Part shown: piece by piece, positions 8,099 to 15,754 of the stretch
Layout: each line of letters opens with the position of its first letter
Position numbering within the stretch: position 1 is the stretch's first letter
NCBI GenBank assembly: GCA_026388695.1
Contig: JAPLJH010000045.1
Span: forward strand, 1 to 63,863
DNA: 63,863 nucleotides
Source: Deltaproteobacteria bacterium
GTDB lineage: Bacteria > Desulfobacterota > Desulfobulbia > Desulfobulbales > Desulfurivibrionaceae
Reading direction: 5' to 3'
Program-made: the position numbers and the translations under genes
The notes under the pieces: generated by a model
The model's input: only the letters and a program-made list of their open reading frames with translations
Database searches by the model: none
Told to the model about the DNA's origin: nothing

Positions 8099-9628
8099 TT
8101 AACTCTGGTTTCCCCCGGCGTGGTCTAACCCCCGGAAAAAATTGAGCCAGGATGAGGTGTTGTTGAGCGCCCAGTTACGCGGCGAGACAAAGCCATGTCG
8201 CATGGATTCCGGGAGGCCGTGGGCAGCAAGGCGTTCGTAGATGCGGACATAGAGGCAGCGCTTTTTGCCGGGGTACACCTCGCACCAGCCGTCGCGGCTG
8301 CCGCCGCAGGGGCCGTTTAGCAGGTATTTGGCGCAGCCGGATTGTGGGCAGACAAAGGCCAGATCGCCCAGGGTGCAGTCCCCGCAGTTCTGGCAGCCGA
8401 AGAGAAGAAACTTGGTCACATGTTCCAAGTGGGTGAGGGCGTTGTCCAGCTTGCCGCCTTCCAGGGCCAGGCAGGCTTTTTTGCACACCGGGTAGAGCGG
8501 CGCTTTTTGGGTGAAGGCCAGGTTGTGGACCATTCGGGCCATCCGGTAGTTGACCTGTAATCCTTTCGGTCCCTGTGCGGAGGGCGTGGGCTCACTGGTG
8601 TTGAGTCCGGTTTTTGCATCTTTTGTGTAGAGATAAAAGCCGTCTTGGTGCCAATAACCCATTTCCGCCACCAGTCCCTGCCAGTTTCCGGCAAGGGAAT
8701 CGGCGGTGCTGAGGAGAAAGTCGATGTTCTCATAGGTGAGCCCAGGTCCGCCGAGATGGGCGCCTGCATAGCCCAGGCCCTTGAGGATGGCCAGGAGTTT
8801 CGCCCCCCGCAGCAGCCGGGCTTGCTTGCCCTTATCCGGGCTGGTCGCCTCGCGGCGGATTTCGGCGTACAGCGCATCGGTGACGATGCAGCCGGGGATT
8901 TTCCCGGTGTGCATGAGCTTGGCCACCGTGAGATTGGGAACAAAAACATTGCCCAGCACCGGCAGATTGAGCCCGTTCTGCCGAACATACTGAATCAGTT
9001 CGTGGAATTTTCTGGCATCGTACCCGACCTGGGTAATGATATAGTCTGCGCCATGCTCGGACTTGCGGTGGAGTTTTGCGTACTGCATCAGTAGCTCAGC
9101 CTCCAGGCGTTTGAAAGGGGAGAGCGCCACGCCCATAAAAAAAGAGGTGGGGCTGATTCCATCCCGCCCATGGCCGTAGTTCCCCCGATTCATCCGGGAG
9201 ATCAGATCCAGAACATGCACCGAGCCGAGATCAAAGACCGGCTTGGCAAACCCTTGGTAGCCTTCCTGGGGATAATCGCCGGTGATCACCAGCAGATCGC
9301 GGATGCCCAGGCGGTCCCAGGCAAAAAGCAGGCTTTCCATCTGGTTGCGGTTTTTGTCCTTGCTGGAAAAATGGACAATGACGTCAAGCCCCATTTCTTG
9401 AATTTCACGGCCCAGGATCTCCGGGGACAGGGCGGAATGGCCGCCGGCATTTTCGGTGATGCTCACCGCCTGGATGCGTGGGTCGGAGGCGAGTCTTGCG
9501 GCCAGTTCCAAGGTTCGGTCGTGTTCCCGGCTGCGTCCGCCCCGGCTGGGCACCAGTTCGAGGGTGATGGTGAATTGCTCGGGGTTGACAAGGGATTGCT
9601 GGAAAGGGGATTTTGTTTCAGCCTGCAT
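8099..9628 (-). CDS. metF: Methylenetetrahydrofolate reductase fused to a MetV-like C-terminal domain
   Basis: A 509-residue fusion. Residues about 15-310 are the FAD-binding TIM barrel of MetF (TLELVPSRGG, VSITENAGG, LLVITGDYPQ, the YIITQVGYDARKF stretch, GNVFVPN). Residues about 390-490 are a MetV-like cysteine domain (FGCQNCGDCTLG, VCPQSGCAKYLLNGPCGG, GWCEVYPGKKRC). It reduces methylene-tetrahydrofolate to methyl-tetrahydrofolate for methionine synthesis or C1 metabolism. The fused domain makes it partly redundant with the stand-alone metV at 3572-4240. The start is the ATG at 9626-9628. Confidence 0.93.
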   Translation of the reverse strand: MQAETKSPFQQSLVNPEQFTITLELVPSRGGRSREHDRTLELAARLASDPRIQAVSITENAGGHSALSPEILGREIQEMGLDVIVHFSSKDKNRNQMESLLFAWDRLGIRDLLVITGDYPQEGYQGFAKPVFDLGSVHVLDLISRMNRGNYGHGRDGISPTSFFMGVALSPFKRLEAELLMQYAKLHRKSEHGADYIITQVGYDARKFHELIQYVRQNGLNLPVLGNVFVPNLTVAKLMHTGKIPGCIVTDALYAEIRREATSPDKGKQARLLRGAKLLAILKGLGYAGAHLGGPGLTYENIDFLLSTADSLAGNWQGLVAEMGYWHQDGFYLYTKDAKTGLNTSEPTPSAQGPKGLQVNYRMARMVHNLAFTQKAPLYPVCKKACLALEGGKLDNALTHLEHVTKFLLFGCQNCGDCTLGDLAFVCPQSGCAKYLLNGPCGGSRDGWCEVYPGKKRCLYVRIYERLAAHGLPESMRHGFVSPRNWALNNTSSWLNFFRGLDHAGGNQS

Positions 9629-9734
9629 GGGAATGGGTATCCGGGGGTTGGATGATTTTTTTCTTGCTCAACAGGGGAATGCAAGTAACCATAACCATTA
9701 TTTATGGAAAAGGAAACAGCCGGGCTGGGAGCTG

Positions 9735-10415
9735 ATGACTGAGGGTTACTGTATGCGAAATGAAACATCTTGGCGGAAGGCTGCCCAGGTCTTTGACGAG
9801 CGGGCGGCGGAATATGACGCCTGGTTTGAGAACAGCCTGCTCTTTGCCATTGAGTGCGCCGCTCTGCATGAGCTGACCACGCCGCTTTTGGGGCCGAAGC
9901 TTGAGGTGGGTGTCGGCCCTGGCCGCTTTGCCGAGGCTCTCGGCGTAGAGTTTGGGGTTGATCCGGCCCTGACCCCGCTGGTTTTTGCGAGAAAACGGGG
10001 GGTGCAGGTGAGTCAGGCGGTGGGAGAGGCTTTGCCCTATGCCGAGCAGAGTATGCGGACGGTGCTGCTGCTCTTTACCTTCTGTTTCCTCGCCGATCCC
10101 CGTCCGGTGCTACTGGAATGTCGAAGGGTGCTTAAGCCCGGCGGACATCTGGTGCTGGGGATTATTGTGGCCGACAGCCCTTGGGGCAGGATGCTCCAGC
10201 AAAAAAAAGAGGCCGGGCATCCGTTCTACCATCAGGCCCGGTTTTATGATCCGGCAGAGGTGGAGCAATGCTTGGTTGGCTGTGGGTTTGCGGTGGAGGA
10301 AAGACGCTCCAGCCTGATCCAGCCGCCGGAGGCGCTGCGGGAGATGGAGCACTCCCAGGCCGGGCTGGTCAGTCAGGCGGGTTTTGCGATTCTGGTGGCC
10401 GGGTCGGCTCGGTGA
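9735..10415 (+). CDS. Class I SAM-dependent methyltransferase
   Basis: About 226 residues of a Methyltransf_11-type fold. The SAM-binding glycine motif LEVGVGPGRFAEAL is near residue 59, followed by the acidic residue of FGVDPALTPL and the post-II motif FTFCFLADP. RVLKPGGHLVLG is the typical strand-4/helix region. The substrate is not evident. The ATG at 9735 has GGGAG upstream; ATG 9753 is an alternative. The 3' end overlaps the convergent zinc-ribbon gene by 47 bp. Confidence 0.85.
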   Translation: MTEGYCMRNETSWRKAAQVFDERAAEYDAWFENSLLFAIECAALHELTTPLLGPKLEVGVGPGRFAEALGVEFGVDPALTPLVFARKRGVQVSQAVGEALPYAEQSMRTVLLLFTFCFLADPRPVLLECRRVLKPGGHLVLGIIVADSPWGRMLQQKKEAGHPFYHQARFYDPAEVEQCLVGCGFAVEERRSSLIQPPEALREMEHSQAGLVSQAGFAILVAGSAR

Positions 10416-10623
10416 GCCAGTTTTTCCGTTCCCGCAGGAACTCGGCGGCGAGAAAGGCAGCGCCGCTTACGATGATGCCCGCAGTGGTGATCGCCGCCAG
10501 CCAGGCGTGGGAGTTTTTCTTCCGAGGCGGCGTCACAGGGGGTAGGTCGCGCCTGCAATACCGGCAAACCAGGGCCTGAAAATGGATGTCTTCTTTGCAG
10601 AATGGGCAGATTCGTGTACGCAT
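10369..10623 (-). CDS. Small zinc-ribbon membrane protein
   Basis: 84 residues. An N-terminal zinc ribbon (CPFCKEDI and CRYCRRDL) is followed by a single hydrophobic segment at about residues 41-62 and a charged tail. The function is unknown; such proteins are common and unassigned. It is convergent with, and overlaps, the methyltransferase gene. Confidence 0.75.
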   Translation of the reverse strand: MRTRICPFCKEDIHFQALVCRYCRRDLPPVTPPRKKNSHAWLAAITTAGIIVSGAAFLAAEFLRERKNWLTEPTRPPESQNPPD

Positions 10624-10813
10624 GCCGATTACCTTATAGCGACTGCTTGGTGGTTGTCAAGAATGGGGTGCGGCTCTTTGTGTTTTTTGCTTTTTCGGCC
10701 CAGGGGGAAGGCGGCGCACACAAGATTTTCCTTGTCAGCGCAGGGTTCCCTTTGTAAGATAAATACAATATACTCTGAATACAATTATCCCTATGAAATA
10801 CAAGGAGAAAATA

Positions 10814-11143
10814 ATGGCAAGCGATAAGGTTATCCAGATTTCCGACGGTGATTTTGGCGCAAAGGCCCTGCAGTCCGAGGTTCCTTTTCTTTTGGATTTT
10901 TGGGCGCCTTGGTGTGGCCCCTGCAAGGCAATTGGTCCGGTGATCGACGAGCTGGCCGCTGAGTTTGAAGGCAAGCTCAAGGTCGGGAAGATGAATGTCG
11001 ATGACAACCCCGTCACCCCCGGCAAATACGGGATTCGGGCCATTCCGACGCTGATTCTCTTCAAGGGCGGGGAGGTTGTCGATCAGGTGACCGGCGCGGT
11101 GGGCAAGCAGCAGCTCAAGGCCATGATCGAAAAGGCTCTTTAG
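10814..11143 (+). CDS. trxA: Thioredoxin
   Basis: 109 residues with the active site WAPWCGPCK and the cis-proline motif IPTLILFK. AAGGAG at 10802-10807 fixes the start at 10814 rather than the in-frame ATG at 10793. It is a cytoplasmic disulfide reductant. The gene is monocistronic, with its own terminator. Confidence 0.97.
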   Translation: MASDKVIQISDGDFGAKALQSEVPFLLDFWAPWCGPCKAIGPVIDELAAEFEGKLKVGKMNVDDNPVTPGKYGIRAIPTLILFKGGEVVDQVTGAVGKQQLKAMIEKAL

Positions 11144-11170
11144 ATTTTGATTTTACAGGTGATGGCTTCT

Positions 11171-11206
11171 GGGCCCGGGTTTTGTATCCCGGGCCTTTTC
11201 TCTTTT
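11171..11206 (+). terminator. Terminator after trxA
   Basis: GGCCCGGG and CCCGGGCC form a perfect stem around TTTTGTAT, followed by TTTTCTCTTTT. Confidence 0.93.
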
Positions 11207-11228
11207 GGCTGAAATGGATGAGCGGGAC

Positions 11229-12047
11229 ATGATTTTTTCAAAACAGAATCGTCGATTTTTTCGGGCCTGTGTCCTGGCTCTTTCCCTGATGACCTTGGCC
11301 ACCGGACTCAGCGGCTGCGCAACCCTTGACACCATGTTGGACTGGGTAGGCTTGGGTTCCGGTGCAGGGCCGGAAACCCCGGAAGCCCTGGCCATGGAGG
11401 GGATGACCGACTTCAACCGTGGCAAATACAGCTCGGCCTTGAAGCGTTTTGGGGAGATAAAAGACCGGTTTCCCTTCAGCGAGGTGGCTCTGCTGGCCGA
11501 GTTGAAGGCCGCTGATTCCAATTTTTACATGGACAAGTTCACCGATGCCAAGACTCTGTATGAAGAGTTCGAGTCCAACCATCCGACCAACGAGGCTGTG
11601 CCCTATGTCTTGTTTCAGGTCGGCATGTGTTATTATTTGCAGATCGGCACCCATGACCGTGATCCGGGCAATGCCCAGAACGCGGTGCAGGCCTTTGAGC
11701 GCTTGAACCGTTCCTTTCCTAAATCGCCCTATTTTGTCGAGGCCTCGGCCAGGACCCAGGCAGCCAAGGATTTTCTGGCCCAGCACGAGTTTTCCGTCGC
11801 CACCTTCTATGTGCGGACCGATGAAGATACGCAGGCCCAGGGGCGGCTTGAGTATCTGTTGGCCAACTATCCCCAGTCCAGTGTTTCGTCCCAGGCCACA
11901 GAGCTGTTAGCCCAGTTGAAGTCCGGCCAGGGCATCGAGAAAACCTGGCGCCGGTTTGTGCCAACGATCTCACTGCCCGACTGGCAATCCTTGCCCTCCG
12001 CCTTCGGGATCATGCCTGGCGGCAGCGGTGGGACAGCCAAGGAATAG
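11229..12047 (+). CDS. bamD: Outer-membrane assembly lipoprotein BamD
   Basis: From the ATG at 11229 the product is 272 residues. It has a basic N-terminus, a hydrophobic stretch and the lipobox LSGC with Cys30, so it is a lipoprotein. The rest is TPR-like: MTDFNRGKYSSALKRFGEI, then the paired SEVALLAELK and YFVEASAR repeats, as in BamD/YfiO. It acts in the BAM complex that inserts beta-barrel proteins. Two in-frame starts lie upstream (TTG 11205, ATG 11214); they would lengthen the signal peptide by only a few residues. Confidence 0.93.
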   Translation: MIFSKQNRRFFRACVLALSLMTLATGLSGCATLDTMLDWVGLGSGAGPETPEALAMEGMTDFNRGKYSSALKRFGEIKDRFPFSEVALLAELKAADSNFYMDKFTDAKTLYEEFESNHPTNEAVPYVLFQVGMCYYLQIGTHDRDPGNAQNAVQAFERLNRSFPKSPYFVEASARTQAAKDFLAQHEFSVATFYVRTDEDTQAQGRLEYLLANYPQSSVSSQATELLAQLKSGQGIEKTWRRFVPTISLPDWQSLPSAFGIMPGGSGGTAKE

Positions 12048-12077
12048 GATCTCCGGCGCACACATGCTGTTTGTTCT

Positions 12078-12113
12078 GATGGGCCTTTCCCCTGTTTGCT
12101 GGGTAAGGCCCAT
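12078..12113 (+). terminator. Strong hairpin after bamD
   Basis: GATGGGCCTT and AAGGCCCATC pair perfectly, with an extra CCC/GGG near the loop. No clear T tract follows, so termination is likely but may not be intrinsic. Confidence 0.6.
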
Positions 12114-12267
12114 CATCGTTTAGCCCCGAGGGCTCTTCCCAGATTCGAATGGCGGTATCGTGTCGCGTGTTGTGTCGCCGTGGCGCACGAGCTTTCTGGC
12201 CGGGTACAGATCGTCGGACATTTCGGTTAAATGGGGGGCGGGGAAATTGAACAGGGGGAGGGGCGCG

Positions 12268-12969
12268 ATGAAAAGAATCGGCATCATCGGCGGGATTGGG
12301 CCGGAGTCAACCATGGATTATTACCGCGGCATTATCGATGCCTTTCGTAACCTTACGGGCGGGCTGCATGCTCCCGAGATCATCATCTATAGCGCGGACT
12401 TGGCGGAGCTTCTTGGAATTTTGGAGGCGAAGGATTTGGAGGCCTTGGCGGCGTGGCTTTTGTTCAGGCTGGAGGCGCTGCACCGTGCCGGAGCGGAGTT
12501 TGCCGTTATTGCCTCCAATACTCCACATGTTGTTTTTGACGAGGTGGTAAGGCGTTCTCCTCTGCCCATGCTCAGTATCGTCGAGGCTACCTGCAAAAAA
12601 GCAGAGAGCCTGGGGCTGAAGCGCCCCGGTCTCATGGGAACGCAGTTCACCATGGCGGCGGATTTTTTCTACAAGCCATTCCATGCGCAAGGGATGTCGC
12701 TCTCTGTCCCTTCTCCGGAAGAGCAGCAGTTTATCCACGAAAAGCTTTTTTCTGAAATCGAGTTGGGGATCATCAAGGATTCGACGCGGCAGGATCTTTT
12801 GGCCATCGTGGAAAAAATGATCGCCCGCGATGCCATCGATTCTCTCATTCTCGGCTGTACCGAACTGCCGTTGATCCTTGACCGGGAGGCCTTTGGTATT
12901 CCCTTTTTGAACACAACGGCCATCCATGTAAGCGCCATCGTAGAGGCAGCCATGGCAGGGGAGGTCTGA
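12268..12969 (+). CDS. Aspartate/glutamate racemase family protein
   Basis: 233 residues of the Asp/Glu racemase fold, beginning MKRIGIIGGIGPEST. The RBS is GGGGGAGGGG just upstream of 12268. PLP-independent racemases use two acid/base residues. The second is present as Cys197 in LGCTELPLI; the first, usually Cys, is Ser83 in IASNTPH. E. coli YgeA has Thr83 and Cys197 and is active on L-Asp/L-Glu, so a one-sided or atypical racemase is likely rather than a dead one. The substrate is not shown. Confidence 0.88.
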   Translation: MKRIGIIGGIGPESTMDYYRGIIDAFRNLTGGLHAPEIIIYSADLAELLGILEAKDLEALAAWLLFRLEALHRAGAEFAVIASNTPHVVFDEVVRRSPLPMLSIVEATCKKAESLGLKRPGLMGTQFTMAADFFYKPFHAQGMSLSVPSPEEQQFIHEKLFSEIELGIIKDSTRQDLLAIVEKMIARDAIDSLILGCTELPLILDREAFGIPFLNTTAIHVSAIVEAAMAGEV

Positions 12970-13002
12970 GGGGGCGAGTTTCCGCTTTTTCCGACCTCTG
13001 TG

Positions 13003-13557
13003 TTAGTCGGTGTTCTTGCCCTTCTTAAACTTTTTGTCGTAGCGTTCCTGTTCGCTGTAGATGCAGCCGCAGTAAGGCTGCCTATAAAGCCCCATCTCCA
13101 GGCTGGCGTCGATCCCCTCCTGCCAGCCCACGCGAAAATCCTCGTACAGAAATGGTACCCCGAATTGTGCCCCCAGCTCTTCGCCCACGGCCCGGATGGT
13201 TTCATGGCGCTGGTAGCGGCTATAGAGCAGGGTGGTGCTGAAGGCCTCCGCCCCGATCTCTTTGGCCTTTCTCGCTGTAGCTTCAAGGCGCATACGGTAG
13301 CAGAGCGGGCAGCGGTCCTCTTCGTGGAACACCACCTGGCGCAGGTATTCCTTAAGGCCGTATTCCCGTTCGTACTCCACGGACAAGGCCATCCGCTGCG
13401 CCAGATCTTCCACCGTGGTGAGGCGCTGCTTGAACTCCCGGAAGGGATGGATGTTGGGGTTGTGGAAATATCCCCGCACGGCAAGGCCCTGGTCGCGCAG
13501 GGCAGTGAGCGGCATGATGGTGCAGGGGCCGCAGCAGAGGTGCAGGAGAACGGTCAT
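13003..13557 (-). CDS. queH: Epoxyqueuosine reductase QueH
   Basis: 184 residues, DUF208 family. It performs the last step of tRNA queuosine synthesis in organisms lacking QueG. The start at 13557 gives MTVLLHLCCGPC, the conserved N-terminal Cys-Cys motif; the other metal and Fe-S cysteines are in DRCPLCYRMRL and YCGCIYS. A 42-residue in-frame extension overlaps the nifA-like gene and is rejected. It lies 8 bp downstream of the nifA-like gene, so the two are probably co-transcribed. Confidence 0.94.
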   Translation of the reverse strand: MTVLLHLCCGPCTIMPLTALRDQGLAVRGYFHNPNIHPFREFKQRLTTVEDLAQRMALSVEYEREYGLKEYLRQVVFHEEDRCPLCYRMRLEATARKAKEIGAEAFSTTLLYSRYQRHETIRAVGEELGAQFGVPFLYEDFRVGWQEGIDASLEMGLYRQPYCGCIYSEQERYDKKFKKGKNTD

Positions 13558-13565
13558 GGTCCGGC

Positions 13566-15113
13566 CTATGGCTTGGCGAGCTTGAACTGGCGGGGGCTGA
13601 TGTTGAGCTTGGCGATCTTGTAATTGATGATCCTCAAGCTGGTATCCAGCAACTGCGCAGCCTTGGTCTGGTTGCCCTGGCATTTTTTTAGGCTGTCGAT
13701 GATCAGCTCCCGCTCGAAATTATCCACGGCTGCAGCAAAGGAAACCGGGTTGCCTCGCTCGTTCACCGAGTCGGAGGTTTGCAGCGACGGAGGCAGGTGG
13801 TAGCTCTTGATGGAATCCTCGTCGCAGATCAACACTGCCCGTTCCATGCAGTTTTGCAGCTCGCGGACATTGCCTGGCCAGTGGTACTGGACCAGCAGAT
13901 CGATGGCCGGGGTGGAGATGCGGCGAATCTGCTTGCCGTTTTCTTCGTTGTATTTCTGGAGGAAGAAATCGGCCAGGAGCATGATATCGGTGCGGCGTTC
14001 CCTCAGGGGCGGCAGGTAGATGGGGAAAACGTTGAGCCGGTAGTAGAGGTCTTCCCGGAAAGAGCCTTCTTCCACGGCCTTTTCCAGATCTTTATTGGTG
14101 GCGGTGATCAGGCGGACGTTGCATTTGATGGGGGCGATGCCGCCCAGGCGCTGGAATTCGCGGTCTTGGACCACGTTGAGTAGCTTGATCTGCACGGCCT
14201 GGCTCAGCTCGCCGATTTCGTCGAGAAACAGGGTGCCGCCCTCGGCCAGCTCGAAGCGGCCCTTCTTGGCGGCCTGCGCTCCGGTGAAGGCTCCTTTTTC
14301 ATGGCCGAACAGCTCACTTTCCAGCAGGGTTTCCGGCAGGGCCGAGCAGTTGACCACCACGAACGGCGCCTTGGCGCGCTTGCTGTTGTGGTGGACGGCC
14401 TTAGCCACCATGGTCTTGCCGGTGCCGGATTCGCCGCGCAACAGGATGGTGGCGTTGGAGTCCGCCACCCGGTGGATCATCTCGAACACCTCCTGCATCC
14501 GGTTCGAGTTGCTGACGATGCTGGCCACCCGGTATTTTTCCGAAAGCTCCCGGCGCAGCTGGGTGTTTTCCTGAACCAGCCGCTCCCGTTCCTGGTTTAC
14601 CGCCTGGATGCGGACCACGGTCTGGGCGATGAGGCCGGAGAGCACGGTGAGAAACTGGAGGTCTTTTTCAAAGTCGATGCCCTCTTTATAGTTGCGGTCC
14701 ACACTCAGGGCGCCGATGGTGTTGGCCCCGTGCTTGATGGGCACGCAGAGAAAGGAGAGGGCCTCCTGGTTTTTCTCGGCCCTGGCCCTGGTTTTGTTCA
14801 AGAAAAGCGGTTCTTGGCTGATCTGGGGCACCACGATGGGGGAGCCGCTGGCCACCACCCGGCCGGTGATGCCTTCGCCGAATTTATAGATCCCGCGTTT
14901 TCGGGCTTCCGCAGTCATGCCCGGAGCCACCTCAGTTTCGATCTGGCCGGTGAGCGGGTTGGCGATGGTCACCGCGCCGTTGCCCAGGCTGGTGCGTTCG
15001 GCCAGCACGGTGAGGCTTTCTTCCAGGCACTTGCGTAGGTCGTCCGATGAGGCCAGAGCCCTGGTTATCTCATACAGGGTGGCCAGATCGATGGGTTGGT
15101 TGTTCTCGGGCAT
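13566..15113 (-). CDS. nifA: NifA-like sigma-54-dependent activator
   Basis: 515 residues. An N-terminal GAF domain (about 20-165, with [20 protein letters not shown]) is followed by an AAA+ domain (about 200-435) with Walker A GESGTGKT, the sigma-54 contact loop GAFTGA and Walker [13 protein letters not shown], and a C-terminal Fis-type helix-turn-helix ([20 protein letters not shown]). The GAF sequence and order fit NifA, the nitrogenase gene activator. No nif gene is in the window, so the assignment rests on sequence type alone. The start at 15113 is preferred over a longer frame to 15326. Confidence 0.82.
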   Translation of the reverse strand: MPENNQPIDLATLYEITRALASSDDLRKCLEESLTVLAERTSLGNGAVTIANPLTGQIETEVAPGMTAEARKRGIYKFGEGITGRVVASGSPIVVPQISQEPLFLNKTRARAEKNQEALSFLCVPIKHGANTIGALSVDRNYKEGIDFEKDLQFLTVLSGLIAQTVVRIQAVNQERERLVQENTQLRRELSEKYRVASIVSNSNRMQEVFEMIHRVADSNATILLRGESGTGKTMVAKAVHHNSKRAKAPFVVVNCSALPETLLESELFGHEKGAFTGAQAAKKGRFELAEGGTLFLDEIGELSQAVQIKLLNVVQDREFQRLGGIAPIKCNVRLITATNKDLEKAVEEGSFREDLYYRLNVFPIYLPPLRERRTDIMLLADFFLQKYNEENGKQIRRISTPAIDLLVQYHWPGNVRELQNCMERAVLICDEDSIKSYHLPPSLQTSDSVNERGNPVSFAAAVDNFERELIIDSLKKCQGNQTKAAQLLDTSLRIINYKIAKLNISPRQFKLAKP

Positions 15114-15240
15114 GTGCTTTCCTCGGGCATTTCTTACGGTTTGGTATGCATCATTTTTGTAACGCGCGGGCCATTGTAACAAATTTGTCTGATATTGCAC
15201 CTGAAAATGTGGGTGCCTGGGGGAGGTGCTGAAGGTTTTG

Positions 15241-15747
15241 CTACAGGCTGGGGGTAAGGCAGGCAGACCAGATTGCGTAGCCAAGGTCGCTGAGATGCAC
15301 GCCATCGTTGGTGAAACAGGCGGCAACGGACTGGGCCTCTGCCTTGAAAGCCGCGAACAGGTCGAGGAACGCGGTTTTTTTCTGCTGGCTGAGTTGGAAC
15401 AGACCTTGGTTCAGGCGGGGGACGATGGAATGGGCAAGATGGGCGACCTGGAAGGGCGGCAGGCTGGTGATGGTAATGCGTTCCGGCGGGAGTGTGCCAA
15501 TCAGGGTGGCCAGAATCCTTTCGTAGTCGGGGAGAAAGGCATAGTCTTCCATGAGCAGATTGTTGGTGCCGATCATGATAACCACGCGCTCTGGGTCGGG
15601 GTAGCGGTGCAAAAGCCGGGGAAGGCTGGCCATCAGGCCGGCCACAGTTTCTCCGGCCCTGCCGGCGTTGACCACCGAGTGCGCTGGAAAACAGGCCTGC
15701 CAGTTGTGAAATTCGACCAGAGAATCGCCAAGGAACAGGAGAGTCAT
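15241..15747 (-). CDS. SGNH/GDSL hydrolase
   Basis: 168 residues starting [13 protein letters not shown]. The four blocks are visible: GDSL (Ser nucleophile), NAGRAGET (Gly), IGTNN (Asn) and DGVHLS near the C-terminus (Asp-His). It is an esterase or lipase of unknown substrate with no signal peptide, so it is probably cytoplasmic. It starts 7 bp after the stop of glgX and is probably its operon partner. Confidence 0.87.
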   Translation of the reverse strand: MTLLFLGDSLVEFHNWQACFPAHSVVNAGRAGETVAGLMASLPRLLHRYPDPERVVIMIGTNNLLMEDYAFLPDYERILATLIGTLPPERITITSLPPFQVAHLAHSIVPRLNQGLFQLSQQKKTAFLDLFAAFKAEAQSVAACFTNDGVHLSDLGYAIWSACLTPSL

Positions 15748-15754
15748 GGCAGGT

